Positions 7,441-15,478 of a stretch of 64,000 nt of DNA are shown here, in pieces (position 1 is the stretch's first letter; every line of letters starts with the position of its first letter). The stretch comes from Brevibacillus borstelensis (GTDB taxonomy: Bacteria; Bacillota; Bacilli; Brevibacillales; Brevibacillaceae). The position numbers and the translations under genes are program-made. The notes under the pieces are model-generated. The model was not told the origin of the DNA. It searched no databases and worked only from the letters and a program-made list of their open reading frames with translations. The stretch spans positions 246,158 through 310,157 of the forward strand of contig NZ_RHHO01000011.1 in the NCBI RefSeq assembly GCF_003710865.1, in the 5' to 3' direction.

Positions 7441-7689
7441 ATGGCATTTGTCATGCGCAAAGCCTTGTCCGGCATGGACCATTATTTTTTGGAACCCGTT
7501 TTGATCAACGTGGGAGAAGACTTCAAATCGATTGTGTGGAAAGCGCAATACGATATGGATTTTAATACGGAGTGTCTGTTCTGTTTTTCCGAAAAGATTA
7601 CCGGGTACCGGGTCGAAGATGAAGCAGGACGCTCCGGAAAAGTCGCAGTCTGTCCCCATTGCGAAAAAGTGAACGCCATTTACGCTTGA
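7441..7689 (+). CDS. Small protein with a two-CxxC zinc-ribbon pattern
   Basis: The 82-residue frame has a hydrophobic, strand-rich N-terminal half and a C-terminal zinc-ribbon-like pattern: ECLFCFSEK and VCPHCEKVNA about 30 residues apart. The start is uncertain. GAAAGG abuts the ATG at 7441, and ATG at 7453 has better spacing. No family is recognised. A strong hairpin with flanking T's lies 144 bp downstream. Confidence 0.5.
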   Translation: MAFVMRKALSGMDHYFLEPVLINVGEDFKSIVWKAQYDMDFNTECLFCFSEKITGYRVEDEAGRSGKVAVCPHCEKVNAIYA

Positions 7690-7869
7690 GTAATCCAGGT
7701 AACTTTTCCCGCTGCCGCTAAGAAAAAAGGGGGAAAGGTTTAGCCGGGGGGACCATGCTCGCAGAAGGGCATGGCGAAATGGCGGCAACAACAGGTTTCA
7801 TCGAAGATCCGGGAGCATCAGCCCCTGATCGGGCAAAAGCGATGTCTCTTACAGGGGCATCGCTTTTGC
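7690..7869 (+). other. Structured intergenic region ending in a strong terminator
   Basis: There is no gene here. GCAAAAGCGATG (7833-7844) and CATCGCTTTTGC (7858-7869) form a perfect 12-bp terminator stem. An alternative pairing, GCCCCTG (7821-7827) with CAGGGGC (7852-7858), cannot form with it at the same time. Upstream are a purine-rich stretch, GCCGGGGGGACC, and a CATGC/GCATG hairpin. This could be a plain 3' UTR or an attenuator; I could not match it to a riboswitch class. The next gene starts 110 bp later. Confidence 0.45.
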
Positions 7870-7978
7870 TTGTGTCTGCCACTCTATCCACCATGTACCA
7901 CCCCTGTTTTAGCAGGATTGAACCCTGTTAAATCGAATACGTAAGGGAGCATACATAAGGCAGGATAGAGGTGAACAC

Positions 7979-8377
7979 ATGCACAAGAAATGCAGCCGCT
8001 GTGGGAGAGACATGGAGATCATGCTGCGAAATGTCGTGTACCGGAAAAGGGTCAAAATCTTGAATGTACCGGTGCAAGTCTGTCAGAATGATCACTGCTC
8101 CCATTCCCAGGTCGTCGACGTAGTCAAGGAAGACCTGAAAGAATTGATGGAGAACCTGGGCCAGTATCCGGAGCGGCAGAACATCGAATTTGAAGACGTG
8201 TCAGAACTCTCTCATTTGCTGGTATTGATTGCGAACCAAGAAGAGGATGCTACGGTTCGGCAGGCTTTGGAAGAGCGGGTAAATGAACTGTTGGACCTGT
8301 TTTTGCTTGCGCAATCGCTTGGGGATCAGGAGTGGATGCGAGAGCTCCGGCAGCGTTTGACCAAAATCATGATTTGA
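7979..8377 (+). CDS. YgiT-type zinc-finger-like hypothetical protein
   Basis: The 132-residue protein starts with a metal-site pattern (CSRCGRDM, then VCQNDHC near residue 36) around VPVQVC, resembling the YgiT-type zinc finger of antitoxin N termini. There is no toxin partner beside it. The rest is acidic and helical (residues 50-130). The upstream sequence AGGATAGAGGTG is an acceptable RBS. Family assignment is tentative and the role unknown. Confidence 0.6.
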   Translation: MHKKCSRCGRDMEIMLRNVVYRKRVKILNVPVQVCQNDHCSHSQVVDVVKEDLKELMENLGQYPERQNIEFEDVSELSHLLVLIANQEEDATVRQALEERVNELLDLFLLAQSLGDQEWMRELRQRLTKIMI

Positions 8378-8568
8378 CTGTGGAGAGTTGTCCTGTTTGC
8401 TAGGACGGCTCTTTTTGTTATCGCTTCAAAATGCGGAAAGAATGCTTTTCGATACGGAAAGAATGCATCGCGATTGTGGGCTGGCGGGTGCACCGGAAGC
8501 ATGGACTTCCGCATTTCTTTTCCGTATACTATGAACCACATAGGAGTGATGAGAGGAGCGATACGCCA

Positions 8569-8895
8569 ATGTCAGTAAATCAGCTTCATTCCCTGGAGGA
8601 ATTGGACCAGTTTGTGTCGGAAACAGGCAAGCGCCTGCTGTTCAAGCATAGTACGGTCTGCCCGATCAGCACGACTGCCTACGAGGAATTTCAAGCATTT
8701 TTGCGTGAACAGGACGTGCCGTCAGCGGTTATTCTCGTGCGGGAGGATCGTCCCGTATCCAATGCCGTTGCCGAGCGTTTCGCGATTACGCACGAGTCCC
8801 CGCAGATTTTTCTGCTGGAGGACGGCCAGGTCAAATGGCACACATCGCACTGGAAAATCACCAAAGCTGCGATAGCCGAAGCGATTAACGGGTAA
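8569..8895 (+). CDS. ytxJ: Bacillithiol-system redox protein YtxJ
   Basis: The 108-residue product is a thioredoxin-fold YtxJ protein, proposed to act as a monothiol bacilliredoxin that removes bacillithiol from proteins. The single active cysteine is in HSTVCPIS (Cys32), and the cis-proline region is ESPQIFLL. The frame opens at 8431, but GAGGAG nine bases before the ATG at 8569 and the family length fix the start. It converges on the FtsA-like gene across a shared terminator. In Bacillus ytxJ also sits next to the aroA-ccpA region. Confidence 0.88.
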   Translation: MSVNQLHSLEELDQFVSETGKRLLFKHSTVCPISTTAYEEFQAFLREQDVPSAVILVREDRPVSNAVAERFAITHESPQIFLLEDGQVKWHTSHWKITKAAIAEAING

Positions 8896-8898
8896 ACC

Positions 8899-8933
8899 AA
8901 AAACGGGTTGGCATATGGCGCCAGCCCGTTTTT
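8899..8933. terminator. Bidirectional terminator
   Basis: AAAAACGGGTTGG pairs with CCAGCCCGTTTTT (one G-T pair). It lies between ytxJ and the converging FtsA-like gene. Confidence 0.8.
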
Positions 8934-8961
8934 CTATTCGGTCAAACGTTTCTCTCAAAAG

Positions 8962-11142
8962 CTATTCCCAGTACAATTCCAGTTTGTCGCCCGCCTGCAG
9001 CTCGCTATGAAAAGAAGCGGGCTCTCCGTTTATCAGCATGACGAGCCTGGTGAGGCCATCCGTCGCCGGTTTTTCCAGCGAGACGTCAACATAGCGGAAG
9101 ACATCGCTGAATACGGGCGCGGCAGGCTGTGTCGCCTTTACGGTAATGATCGCACCGTCCTCTACCCGTTCGTGCTGCTCGGCAGGGCGGCCATTCATCG
9201 TAATCGACAGGGAAGAAAGCGCGATCGATACGGGAGTGCCGTTGAAGTGGACGGTCATCGACTCCTGCACCCATTCCTCCGGCGGAATGACGTCGCGGAT
9301 CGCCGGCAGCTCGAGCGGCTCCTCCCGGAAGATCAGCTCATCTCCAGGTCTGACAAAGTCGCTGAGAGAAGCTGCCTTGCCGTTTATCTCCACGACTGTC
9401 TGTCGGGATGACAAGGAATACTCACGGCCGTTTACGCTGAATTGAACGGTTTCGGCGGCCGCGTCGGCAGATGCCGCAGAAAGCATGCCGGATTCGCGCA
9501 AAACCTCTTCTACCGTTCGCGGCAAACGGATGACAACCTCGCTCCGGTCAGCCAGCTCGGCGTCTAGCGGATGGGGCTGGCCATTCACCAGCGCGATTGG
9601 GCCCAAGGAAAGCGGCTGGCTGTTTACGGTCAGCTCCAGCGTATCCAGCTTGTCCATCAAATCGATCACTTGAGCCTTGGCGTCTTCTCCGTCTGATCCC
9701 GCCTCTGCCACGATCCGGTCGCCTTCCATGATCGGTGCGTCCAGACCGCTAGCCTCTCCGTTTTTCATGATGACAGGAGCGGTTCCATGCCCGCCGGGGA
9801 TCATCTTCATCCGGCCGTTGACGGTCAGGGTGATCGCCATTCCCGGACGGCCATGCAGACGGCGAATATCCAGACCGGCAGCGATCAAAGCGTCACCGAC
9901 GGTCATTTTCCGCAGATCGAAGATGCGGATGGGACTGTCGTTGACGGTGACGGTTACGTACTTCACCGGATGCCGCTGTGCAGCGACCGCAATCCCTACT
10001 GGCGTTACGAATTCCGGTCCGTTCAGCAGCGGATGCTCGCCGACAAATTGGCGGATGGCATCCGCTCCTCTGACCGCGACTCGCGCTGCCGGCAGCCCGA
10101 GTGCCTCTGCGACCCGTTCCGTCAGCTTGGGTGTCAGGCTGCCGCCGCCGATCAGCATCACGGCTTGCGGAGGCTTGCCGTTGAGCTCGAGGATCTTCAT
10201 CGCGATTTTTCCGGCGAGATGGTTGATCTCCTTGTCGATTGCTTTTACGATCTCTTCGCTCGGCAGCGTCTGTTCAAGTCCGAGAATATCCGTGAACGTA
10301 ATCATCTCGGAGCCGGTGAGGGCGCGCTTTACTTCCTCGGCCATCGGGAAGTCGAGCAGGAATGCGTTCATGAGAGCATCGGTAATTTCGTCACCGGCGA
10401 CGGGCACCATCCCGTACGCGGTAATCGCTCCCTCCTCGGTCAAGGCGACGTCAGATGTGCCGGCGCCGATGTCGACAAGCGCGATGTTCAGCCTGCGCAT
10501 CGTGACCGGGATGAGGACGTTGATGGCAGCGATCGGCTCCAGCGTGAGCGCCTGCATGTCCAGTCCGCAGCGGTTCAAGGCAGCCAGCAGAGAATCCACG
10601 ACGACACGTGGCAAAAACGTCGCAATCACGTCTGCACTGGCTGTTTCACCGCGCTGGTCGATCAGGTTGCCGATCAATTCTCCATCCAGAAAGTAATTGA
10701 CCACGCTGTACCCGACACAGTAATAGCGAGTCACGTCCTGTTCGTTCAGCTCCTGGGCCAACTGTGCCTGTGCCTCCTGTACGGCGGAAAACTCCAATGT
10801 CAGGACATCGTCACGGGCAATGGCTGCGTGACGCGACAGATGAATGTCCATCCTCACGCGCTTTGTCCGAAGCGAGCGGCCCGCCGCAGCGACAGCTACC
10901 CGCTTGAGCGGCCCGTGCTTTATTTCCAACTCTTCTTTTATTTTTCCGATGACTTTGGAAACGGCGATCACATCGTGTATTTGACCGTCCAGCATCGAGC
11001 GTTCGTCGTGCTCGCGGACGGTGCAGTCAATCACGCGAAATTGTTCTCCACAGGGTTCCACGATCAGCCCTACTACGCTGCGGGTTCCGATATCCAAAGC
11101 AAAAATCAGCTCTTCTGACGATGATTGTTCATGGTCTGACAA
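8962..11142 (-). CDS. FtsA/PilM-like actin-fold protein with beta-rich C-terminal repeats
   Basis: The 726-residue protein starts with an FtsA-type ATPase fold: phosphate 1 IFALDIGTRSVVGL (12-25), the FtsA-specific insert, phosphate 2 ALVDIGAGTSDVAL (near 222), and adenosine motif MLIGGGSLTP (near 333). From about 390 onward come repeated strand-hairpin units with NG turns (TVNDSPI, LTVNGRM, LVNGQP, SVNGRE, EINGKA, HFNGTP, TMNGRP, MLINGEP), suggesting a string of small beta domains. It is roughly 300 residues longer than FtsA and has no C-terminal amphipathic membrane helix like FtsA. TTG start with GGAG ten bases upstream. It is divergent from aroA. The true ftsA is probably elsewhere; function is unknown. 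Confidence 0.75.
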   Translation of the reverse strand: MSDHEQSSSEELIFALDIGTRSVVGLIVEPCGEQFRVIDCTVREHDERSMLDGQIHDVIAVSKVIGKIKEELEIKHGPLKRVAVAAAGRSLRTKRVRMDIHLSRHAAIARDDVLTLEFSAVQEAQAQLAQELNEQDVTRYYCVGYSVVNYFLDGELIGNLIDQRGETASADVIATFLPRVVVDSLLAALNRCGLDMQALTLEPIAAINVLIPVTMRRLNIALVDIGAGTSDVALTEEGAITAYGMVPVAGDEITDALMNAFLLDFPMAEEVKRALTGSEMITFTDILGLEQTLPSEEIVKAIDKEINHLAGKIAMKILELNGKPPQAVMLIGGGSLTPKLTERVAEALGLPAARVAVRGADAIRQFVGEHPLLNGPEFVTPVGIAVAAQRHPVKYVTVTVNDSPIRIFDLRKMTVGDALIAAGLDIRRLHGRPGMAITLTVNGRMKMIPGGHGTAPVIMKNGEASGLDAPIMEGDRIVAEAGSDGEDAKAQVIDLMDKLDTLELTVNSQPLSLGPIALVNGQPHPLDAELADRSEVVIRLPRTVEEVLRESGMLSAASADAAAETVQFSVNGREYSLSSRQTVVEINGKAASLSDFVRPGDELIFREEPLELPAIRDVIPPEEWVQESMTVHFNGTPVSIALSSLSITMNGRPAEQHERVEDGAIITVKATQPAAPVFSDVFRYVDVSLEKPATDGLTRLVMLINGEPASFHSELQAGDKLELYWE

Positions 11143-11316
11143 TGGGATGTCACTCCTCTTACCGGTGGAAATTCCGGGAAATGAATGTGTATGTTATTCG
11201 ACTCGAAACGGGGAGAATCCTGTCGAATCAAGGAATCTTCTTATTCCTACAAGAAAATTTTGAAAACGCTATAAAATACTTTACAATTTACTTTCGCGCT
11301 TTTTGGCGCTAAACTG

Positions 11317-11345
11317 CTGACAAAGGGGTTTCGATCCATTATAAT
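11317..11345 (+). promoter_or_regulatory. Sigma-A promoter of aroA
   Basis: CTGACA, a 17-bp spacer and TATAAT, 59 bp before the ATG of aroA. A near-consensus vegetative promoter. Confidence 0.8.
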
Positions 11346-11403
11346 AAGCCTAATTTATTTCAAAAAGCCTACAAACTAGAAGAGAAGAGGAGAGTGGAGA
11401 CGA

Positions 11404-12501
11404 ATGGCACATGATCCAATCGAAACCATGCGCAAACAGATAGACGAGATCAACCTGGAGATTCTCGCCTTAATCAACAAACGGGCAGCTCTTGTCCAAG
11501 ACTTGGGGAAGGAAAAGCTGAAGCAGGGGATCAATCGTTTTGATCCGGAGCGCGAGCGCGAAATGTTGAACCTACTGGTGGAAAACAACAACGGACCTTT
11601 TACCGACAATACCATCCGTCACCTCTTCAAACAGATTTTCCAGGCTTCTCTCGACTTGCAAAAGGACGACAACAAGAAAGTCCTGCTTGTGAGCCGCAAG
11701 AAGCAGCCGGAGGACACCGTACTTACCATCAAAGGAGTAGTGTTTGGCGGAGGCGAACCGCTTCTGATCGCCGGACCGTGTTCGGTCGAAAGCTATGAGC
11801 AAGTCCGGGCTGTGGCGGAAAACCACGTCAAACGGGGACTTCGCGTATTGCGCGGCGGCGCGTTCAAGCCTCGCACATCGCCTTACGACTTCCAAGGCCT
11901 GGGCGAAGAAGGCCTGCAGATTCTCAAGCGCATCGGCGACGAATTCAACCTCGTCACCATCAGCGAGATCGTGACGCCTGCCGACCTGGAGATGGCAACC
12001 AAATACATCGACGTGATCCAGATCGGCGCCCGCAACATGCAAAACTTCGAGCTGCTGAAAGCTGTGGGACGCCTCAATCATCCGGTTTTGCTGAAGCGCG
12101 GCTTGTCTGCGACGATCGAGGAATTTATCTACGCTGCCGAGTACATCTTGTCCGAAGGCAATACCCAAGTCATGCTCTGCGAACGCGGTATTCGCACGTA
12201 CGAAAAAGCGACCCGCAACACGCTGGACATCTCCGCAGTGCCGCTTTTGAAGCAGGAGACGCATCTTCCTGTTTTCGTAGACGTCACTCACTCTACCGGC
12301 CGCCGCGATCTGCTCCTCCCTACGGCCAAGGCAGGTCTCGCTGTGGGAGCAGACGGTGTCATGCTGGAAGTCCATCCTGACCCGGATGTGGCCCTCTCCG
12401 ACGCCAAGCAGCAGGTCAACATTCCGCAGTTCAACGAAATCGTGGATCAATTGCTTGCTTCGGGATTATATAAGGAAGCAAAGATTGCCGTAGAAAGATA
12501 A
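11404..12501 (+). CDS. aroA: Bifunctional DAHP synthase/chorismate mutase
   Basis: The 365-residue enzyme fuses an AroQ-type chorismate mutase (residues 1-90, [20 protein letters not shown]) to a KDO8P-like (type I-beta) DAHP synthase. The second domain shows [10 protein letters not shown] (near 122), [21 protein letters not shown], and the [10 protein letters not shown] metal/substrate segment. It condenses PEP with erythrose 4-phosphate, the first shikimate step, while the mutase domain binds chorismate/prephenate for feedback control, as in Bacillus AroA. It has its own strong promoter and terminator. The order aroA-ccpA matches Bacillus. Confidence 0.96.
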   Translation: MAHDPIETMRKQIDEINLEILALINKRAALVQDLGKEKLKQGINRFDPEREREMLNLLVENNNGPFTDNTIRHLFKQIFQASLDLQKDDNKKVLLVSRKKQPEDTVLTIKGVVFGGGEPLLIAGPCSVESYEQVRAVAENHVKRGLRVLRGGAFKPRTSPYDFQGLGEEGLQILKRIGDEFNLVTISEIVTPADLEMATKYIDVIQIGARNMQNFELLKAVGRLNHPVLLKRGLSATIEEFIYAAEYILSEGNTQVMLCERGIRTYEKATRNTLDISAVPLLKQETHLPVFVDVTHSTGRRDLLLPTAKAGLAVGADGVMLEVHPDPDVALSDAKQQVNIPQFNEIVDQLLASGLYKEAKIAVER

Positions 12502-12533
12502 ACCGCAAGCGGATAACTGAAACTGGATGCACC

Positions 12534-12568
12534 AAAAGAGCTTTCCCGATTGCGGGAAAGCTCTTTTT
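12534..12568 (+). terminator. Rho-independent terminator after aroA
   Basis: AAAAGAGCTTTCCCG and CGGGAAAGCTCTTTTT form a perfect long stem with a T-tract. Confidence 0.9.
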
Positions 12569-12655
12569 GAAAGCCGACACGCTCGAAAGCAGCTATAATG
12601 GAAACCTCCCCGCTAAAAAAGCGTATAACTAAGAGAAACAAAGGGGGGACGAGAA

Positions 12656-12895
12656 ATGCTTGCAATGAATGCAGCCATGATTGTTTTTACGCTTTTGATT
12701 CTCGCATCTCTCGCTATAGCCGGCTACAAGGCATTTGTCCGCAAGCAAAGCATTTCTCACAGCTACACCCCGTTTGATTATATTGCCGGCCAGACGAACG
12801 TGGAGTTTCATGAGGAAAAGGAAGAGCAGGAAGAACACGCCGGTCAGGGAGACGGCTTCGATAAAAATGAACGTTCCAGGCGGTTCCGGGTGTAG
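12656..12895 (+). CDS. Small membrane protein, DUF3951-like
   Basis: The 79-residue protein has one N-terminal membrane helix (residues 5-24), a basic stretch (KAFVRKQ), then SYTPFDYIAGQT, a motif I associate with DUF3951, and an acidic Glu-rich tail. AAGGGGGGACGAGAA before the ATG is a good RBS. Function unknown. Next on the strand is the CsoR-like gene after 85 bp. Confidence 0.6.
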   Translation: MLAMNAAMIVFTLLILASLAIAGYKAFVRKQSISHSYTPFDYIAGQTNVEFHEEKEEQEEHAGQGDGFDKNERSRRFRV

Positions 12896-12980
12896 CTGGG
12901 ACATCCTTTCATTTGACGAAAAACCTCGCAACCAGTAAGCTAAAACATAACAGATGGACTTCGGGGGAAGGAGCATGTTT

Positions 12981-13289
12981 ATGAGTGAGCAGGGCCATTG
13001 CTGTTCGTCAGAGCGGTCGACGCCGCGGGCAGACAAGATCAAGGCAAATATGATCTCCCGTCTGAACAGAGTTGAGGGACAGGTTCGCGGCATTCGCGGC
13101 ATGGTGGAAAAGGATGTCTACTGCGACGATATCCTCAACCAGATCGCCGCCGTTCAATCTGCGCTGAATGCCGTCGGAAAAATACTGCTGGAAGGGCACA
13201 TGAAAAGCTGTGTCATGGAGCGGATCCAACAAGGCGACAACGAAGTGATCGACGAGCTTTTGAAAACGATGAATAAATTGATGAAATGA
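12981..13289 (+). CDS. CsoR/RcnR-family metal- or sulfur-sensing repressor
   Basis: A 102-residue all-helical DUF156 protein. The metal-site pattern Cys...His...Cys is present: VYCDDILNQIAAVQ, then GHMKSCV. RLNRVEGQVRGIRGMVE is the family's DNA-contact helix. Members repress copper, nickel or persulfide genes until ligand binds. The N terminus also has GHCC. AAGGAG at 12968-12973 favours the ATG at 12981 over those at 12954 and 12975. No copper ATPase or sulfurtransferase lies adjacent, so the ligand is unknown. The dyad at the ccpA promoter downstream could be its operator, but that is speculative. Confidence 0.85.
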   Translation: MSEQGHCCSSERSTPRADKIKANMISRLNRVEGQVRGIRGMVEKDVYCDDILNQIAAVQSALNAVGKILLEGHMKSCVMERIQQGDNEVIDELLKTMNKLMK

Positions 13290-13298
13290 CGGGGAGCC

Positions 13299-13371
13299 GT
13301 GTCCGGAAAACAATTGCAACCGGACACTGCTTGTCGTATCATAGGTGCATACATTTATGAAAACACTATGA
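13299..13371 (+). promoter_or_regulatory. ccpA promoter with overlapping dyad and cre-like site
   Basis: TTGCAA (13314-13319), a 17-bp spacer and TATCAT (13337-13342) make a sigma-A promoter. A perfect 8-bp dyad, GTGTCCGG (13299-13306) and CCGGACAC (13320-13327), brackets the -35. It has no T-tract, so an operator is more likely than a terminator. TGAAAACACTATGA (13358-13371) matches the cre consensus at 12 of 14 positions, suggesting CcpA autoregulation. Confidence 0.5.
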
Positions 13372-13403
13372 AAACCATAAAATGGGGAAAGTGAGGGTGT
13401 GTG

Positions 13404-14423
13404 ATGCCGGTAACTATCTATGACGTGGCTCGGGAAGCAGGGGTCTCCATGGCGACAGTGTCCCGAGTCGTTAACGGAAATCCGAACGTAAAACCGCTGA
13501 CAAGGAAAAAGGTCTTGGCTGCCATTGAGCGCCTCGGATACCGTCCCAATGCAGTCGCACGCGGTTTGGCGAGCAAGAAGACAACTACGGTCGGTGTCAT
13601 CATTCCGGATATCTCCAGTTTGTTCTTTTCCGAATTGGCACGCGGGATCGAAGACATCGCGACGATGTACAAATACAATATTATTTTGTGCAACTCTGAC
13701 CAGCGCCTGGAGAAAGAGCTTCAATTGATCAACACCCTGTTGGAAAAGCAGGTGGACGGGTTGTTGTTCATGGGAGCGGAGATTAAAGAGGATCACCTGC
13801 AAGCTCTGACTTCTTCCTCCGTCCCTACGGTGCTGGCAGCTACGAGAGACGCCGACAACACGCTGCCTTCGGTCACGATCGATCACTTCCAGGCTGCTTA
13901 CGATGCCACCAAGGAATTGATCGAGCACGGACATGAGCGGATCGCCATGATTACCGGGCCGATGAACGACCCGCTTGGCGGCTTGATGCGCTATCAGGGC
14001 TACAAGCGTGCGCTCGAAGATGCGGGTCTGCCGGTTGATGACGCATTGGTCACGCAAGGCAATCTGTTTTATGAGTCCGGCTTGCAGGCAACAGGCCAAT
14101 TCCTCACACTGGAGAAACGGCCTACGGCTGTGTTTGCGGCCAACGATGAGATGGCCATCGGGGCAATTCACGCGGCGCAGGATGCCGGCCTGAACGTTCC
14201 CGAAGACCTCGAGGTGATCGGTCACGACAACATTCGATTGGTCGAAATGGTGCGTCCTCGCCTGACCTCGGTCGTACAGCCGATGTATGATATCGGTGCC
14301 GTTGCGATGCGACTGCTCACCAAATACATGAACAACGAACAAGTCGACGAGCATGTCGTTTTGCTGCCGCACCGGATTGAGTATCGGGAAAGCACCAGGC
14401 CGCGAGTGACCGCTACGAGCTAA
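13404..14423 (+). CDS. ccpA: Catabolite control protein A
   Basis: A 339-residue LacI/GalR-family regulator. The helix-turn-helix is [20 protein letters not shown] followed by the hinge [15 protein letters not shown]. The core is periplasmic-binding-protein-like (60-335). The sequence is close to Bacillus CcpA across the DNA-binding and core regions. With HPr-Ser-P it binds cre sites to repress catabolic genes or activate overflow genes. GAGGG supports ATG 13404; GTG 13401 is possible. The adjacent acu genes and aroA reproduce Bacillus synteny. acuABC is a classical CcpA target. Confidence 0.95.
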   Translation: MPVTIYDVAREAGVSMATVSRVVNGNPNVKPLTRKKVLAAIERLGYRPNAVARGLASKKTTTVGVIIPDISSLFFSELARGIEDIATMYKYNIILCNSDQRLEKELQLINTLLEKQVDGLLFMGAEIKEDHLQALTSSSVPTVLAATRDADNTLPSVTIDHFQAAYDATKELIEHGHERIAMITGPMNDPLGGLMRYQGYKRALEDAGLPVDDALVTQGNLFYESGLQATGQFLTLEKRPTAVFAANDEMAIGAIHAAQDAGLNVPEDLEVIGHDNIRLVEMVRPRLTSVVQPMYDIGAVAMRLLTKYMNNEQVDEHVVLLPHRIEYRESTRPRVTATS

Positions 14424-14455
14424 GGCTGCATCACTGCAGCAAGAGGAGGACAGCA

Positions 14456-15385
14456 ATGAGAATCGGAATAATCGGCGCCATGGATGAAGAAATCGCCTTG
14501 TACATGGAGAACATGACAGGGACGACTGCTTCTGAAAAGGCGGGGATCACATATTACGAAGGCGAATGGGAAGGCAGTACAATCGTCCTGTGCAAATCAG
14601 GCGTGGGAAAAGTAAACGCTGCTGTTACCACGCAAATCCTGATCGACCAGTACAAGGTGGACAGCGTCATTTTTACCGGGGTAGCGGGCGCGCTGCATCC
14701 GGAGCTGAACATCGGCGACATTGTCGTTTCGACAGACTGTATCCAGCATGATATCGATGTGACGCCGCTCGGGTTTGCGCCAGGGCAAATTCCGTTTACC
14801 GAGAAATCCGTCTGGGAGGCAGACCCGGGCTTGATCCATCTGGCAGTCAAAGCGGGCAAGGAGCTCGAAGCCGGTGTTCAAGTCACGACCGGCCGTATCC
14901 TCTCCGGCGACCAGTTCGTGGCCGACCGCGAAAAGGTACAGCAGCTCCATCAGCAGTTTGCTGCCCATTGCACCGAGATGGAGGGGGCTGCGGTCGGACA
15001 AGTATGCTCGATGAACGGCATTCCCTTTGTCGTCGTTCGGTCGATGTCGGATAAGGCAGATGGCTCTGCACACGTCAATTTTCCGGAGTTTACCAAGCTA
15101 GCATCCGAGCGCTCCTACTCTATGGTCCAGCGTATGCTGAGAGCGATGACACCCGCAGTCATTGTGTACTCGACGAAAAACTGCATCGACTGCGATATGG
15201 TGAAAAATTGGCTGACCGCGAAGGGAATTGCCTTTGAGGTGCGCGATGTCATGACCAGCCGGACGTTCCAGGAGGAAGTAGAACGTTTTGGCTTCATGGG
15301 AGTGCCGGTCACCGTAGTCGGGGACAAGGCAGTAAAAGGCTTCCAGCCAGCAGAGCTGGAAAAATTGGTGGACGGACGTTCATAA
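14456..15385 (+). CDS. MTA/SAH nucleosidase fused to a glutaredoxin-like domain
   Basis: The 309-residue protein has two parts. Residues 1-230 are an MtnN/Pfs nucleosidase (IGIIGAMDEEI, then VKVNAAV-type substrate strand, CTEMEGAAV near 180, and RSMSDKADG with the catalytic Asp). It cleaves methylthioadenosine and S-adenosylhomocysteine. Residues about 232-309 are a glutaredoxin fold: VIVYSTKNCIDCDMVKNWL with a CxxC site, and GVPVTVVGDK with the cis-proline. There is almost no linker. A single uninterrupted frame with one RBS (GAGGAGG) argues against a frameshift artefact. Sulfur metabolism joins the two chemically, but a functional link is inferred. Monocistronic, ending at a terminator. Confidence 0.9.
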   Translation: MRIGIIGAMDEEIALYMENMTGTTASEKAGITYYEGEWEGSTIVLCKSGVGKVNAAVTTQILIDQYKVDSVIFTGVAGALHPELNIGDIVVSTDCIQHDIDVTPLGFAPGQIPFTEKSVWEADPGLIHLAVKAGKELEAGVQVTTGRILSGDQFVADREKVQQLHQQFAAHCTEMEGAAVGQVCSMNGIPFVVVRSMSDKADGSAHVNFPEFTKLASERSYSMVQRMLRAMTPAVIVYSTKNCIDCDMVKNWLTAKGIAFEVRDVMTSRTFQEEVERFGFMGVPVTVVGDKAVKGFQPAELEKLVDGRS

Positions 15386-15399
15386 TCGTTTCGACAGTG

Positions 15400-15430
15400 A
15401 AAAAACCGGTCTCTGAGAGGCCGGTTTTTT
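15400..15430 (+). terminator. Bidirectional terminator
   Basis: AAAAAACCGG and CCGGTTTTTT around a short loop, between the nucleosidase fusion and the converging acuC. Confidence 0.85.
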
Positions 15431-15478
15431 GTATATGCGAAGGTAAAATTCCTCATTATTCTTGCGATTTGGTCAAAT

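Noticed and set aside
7690..7870. c-di-AMP (ydaO), c-di-GMP or other known riboswitch
   Set aside because: GCCGGGGGGACC recalls ydaO, but the remaining conserved segments are absent. Kept only as a structured region.
9787..11118. 443-codon plus-strand frame
   Set aside because: It is an antisense shadow of the FtsA-like gene, whose motifs are clear. No RBS or family pattern.
13008..14456. 482-codon minus-strand frame
   Set aside because: It runs antisense to ccpA and the CsoR-like gene and has no domain pattern.
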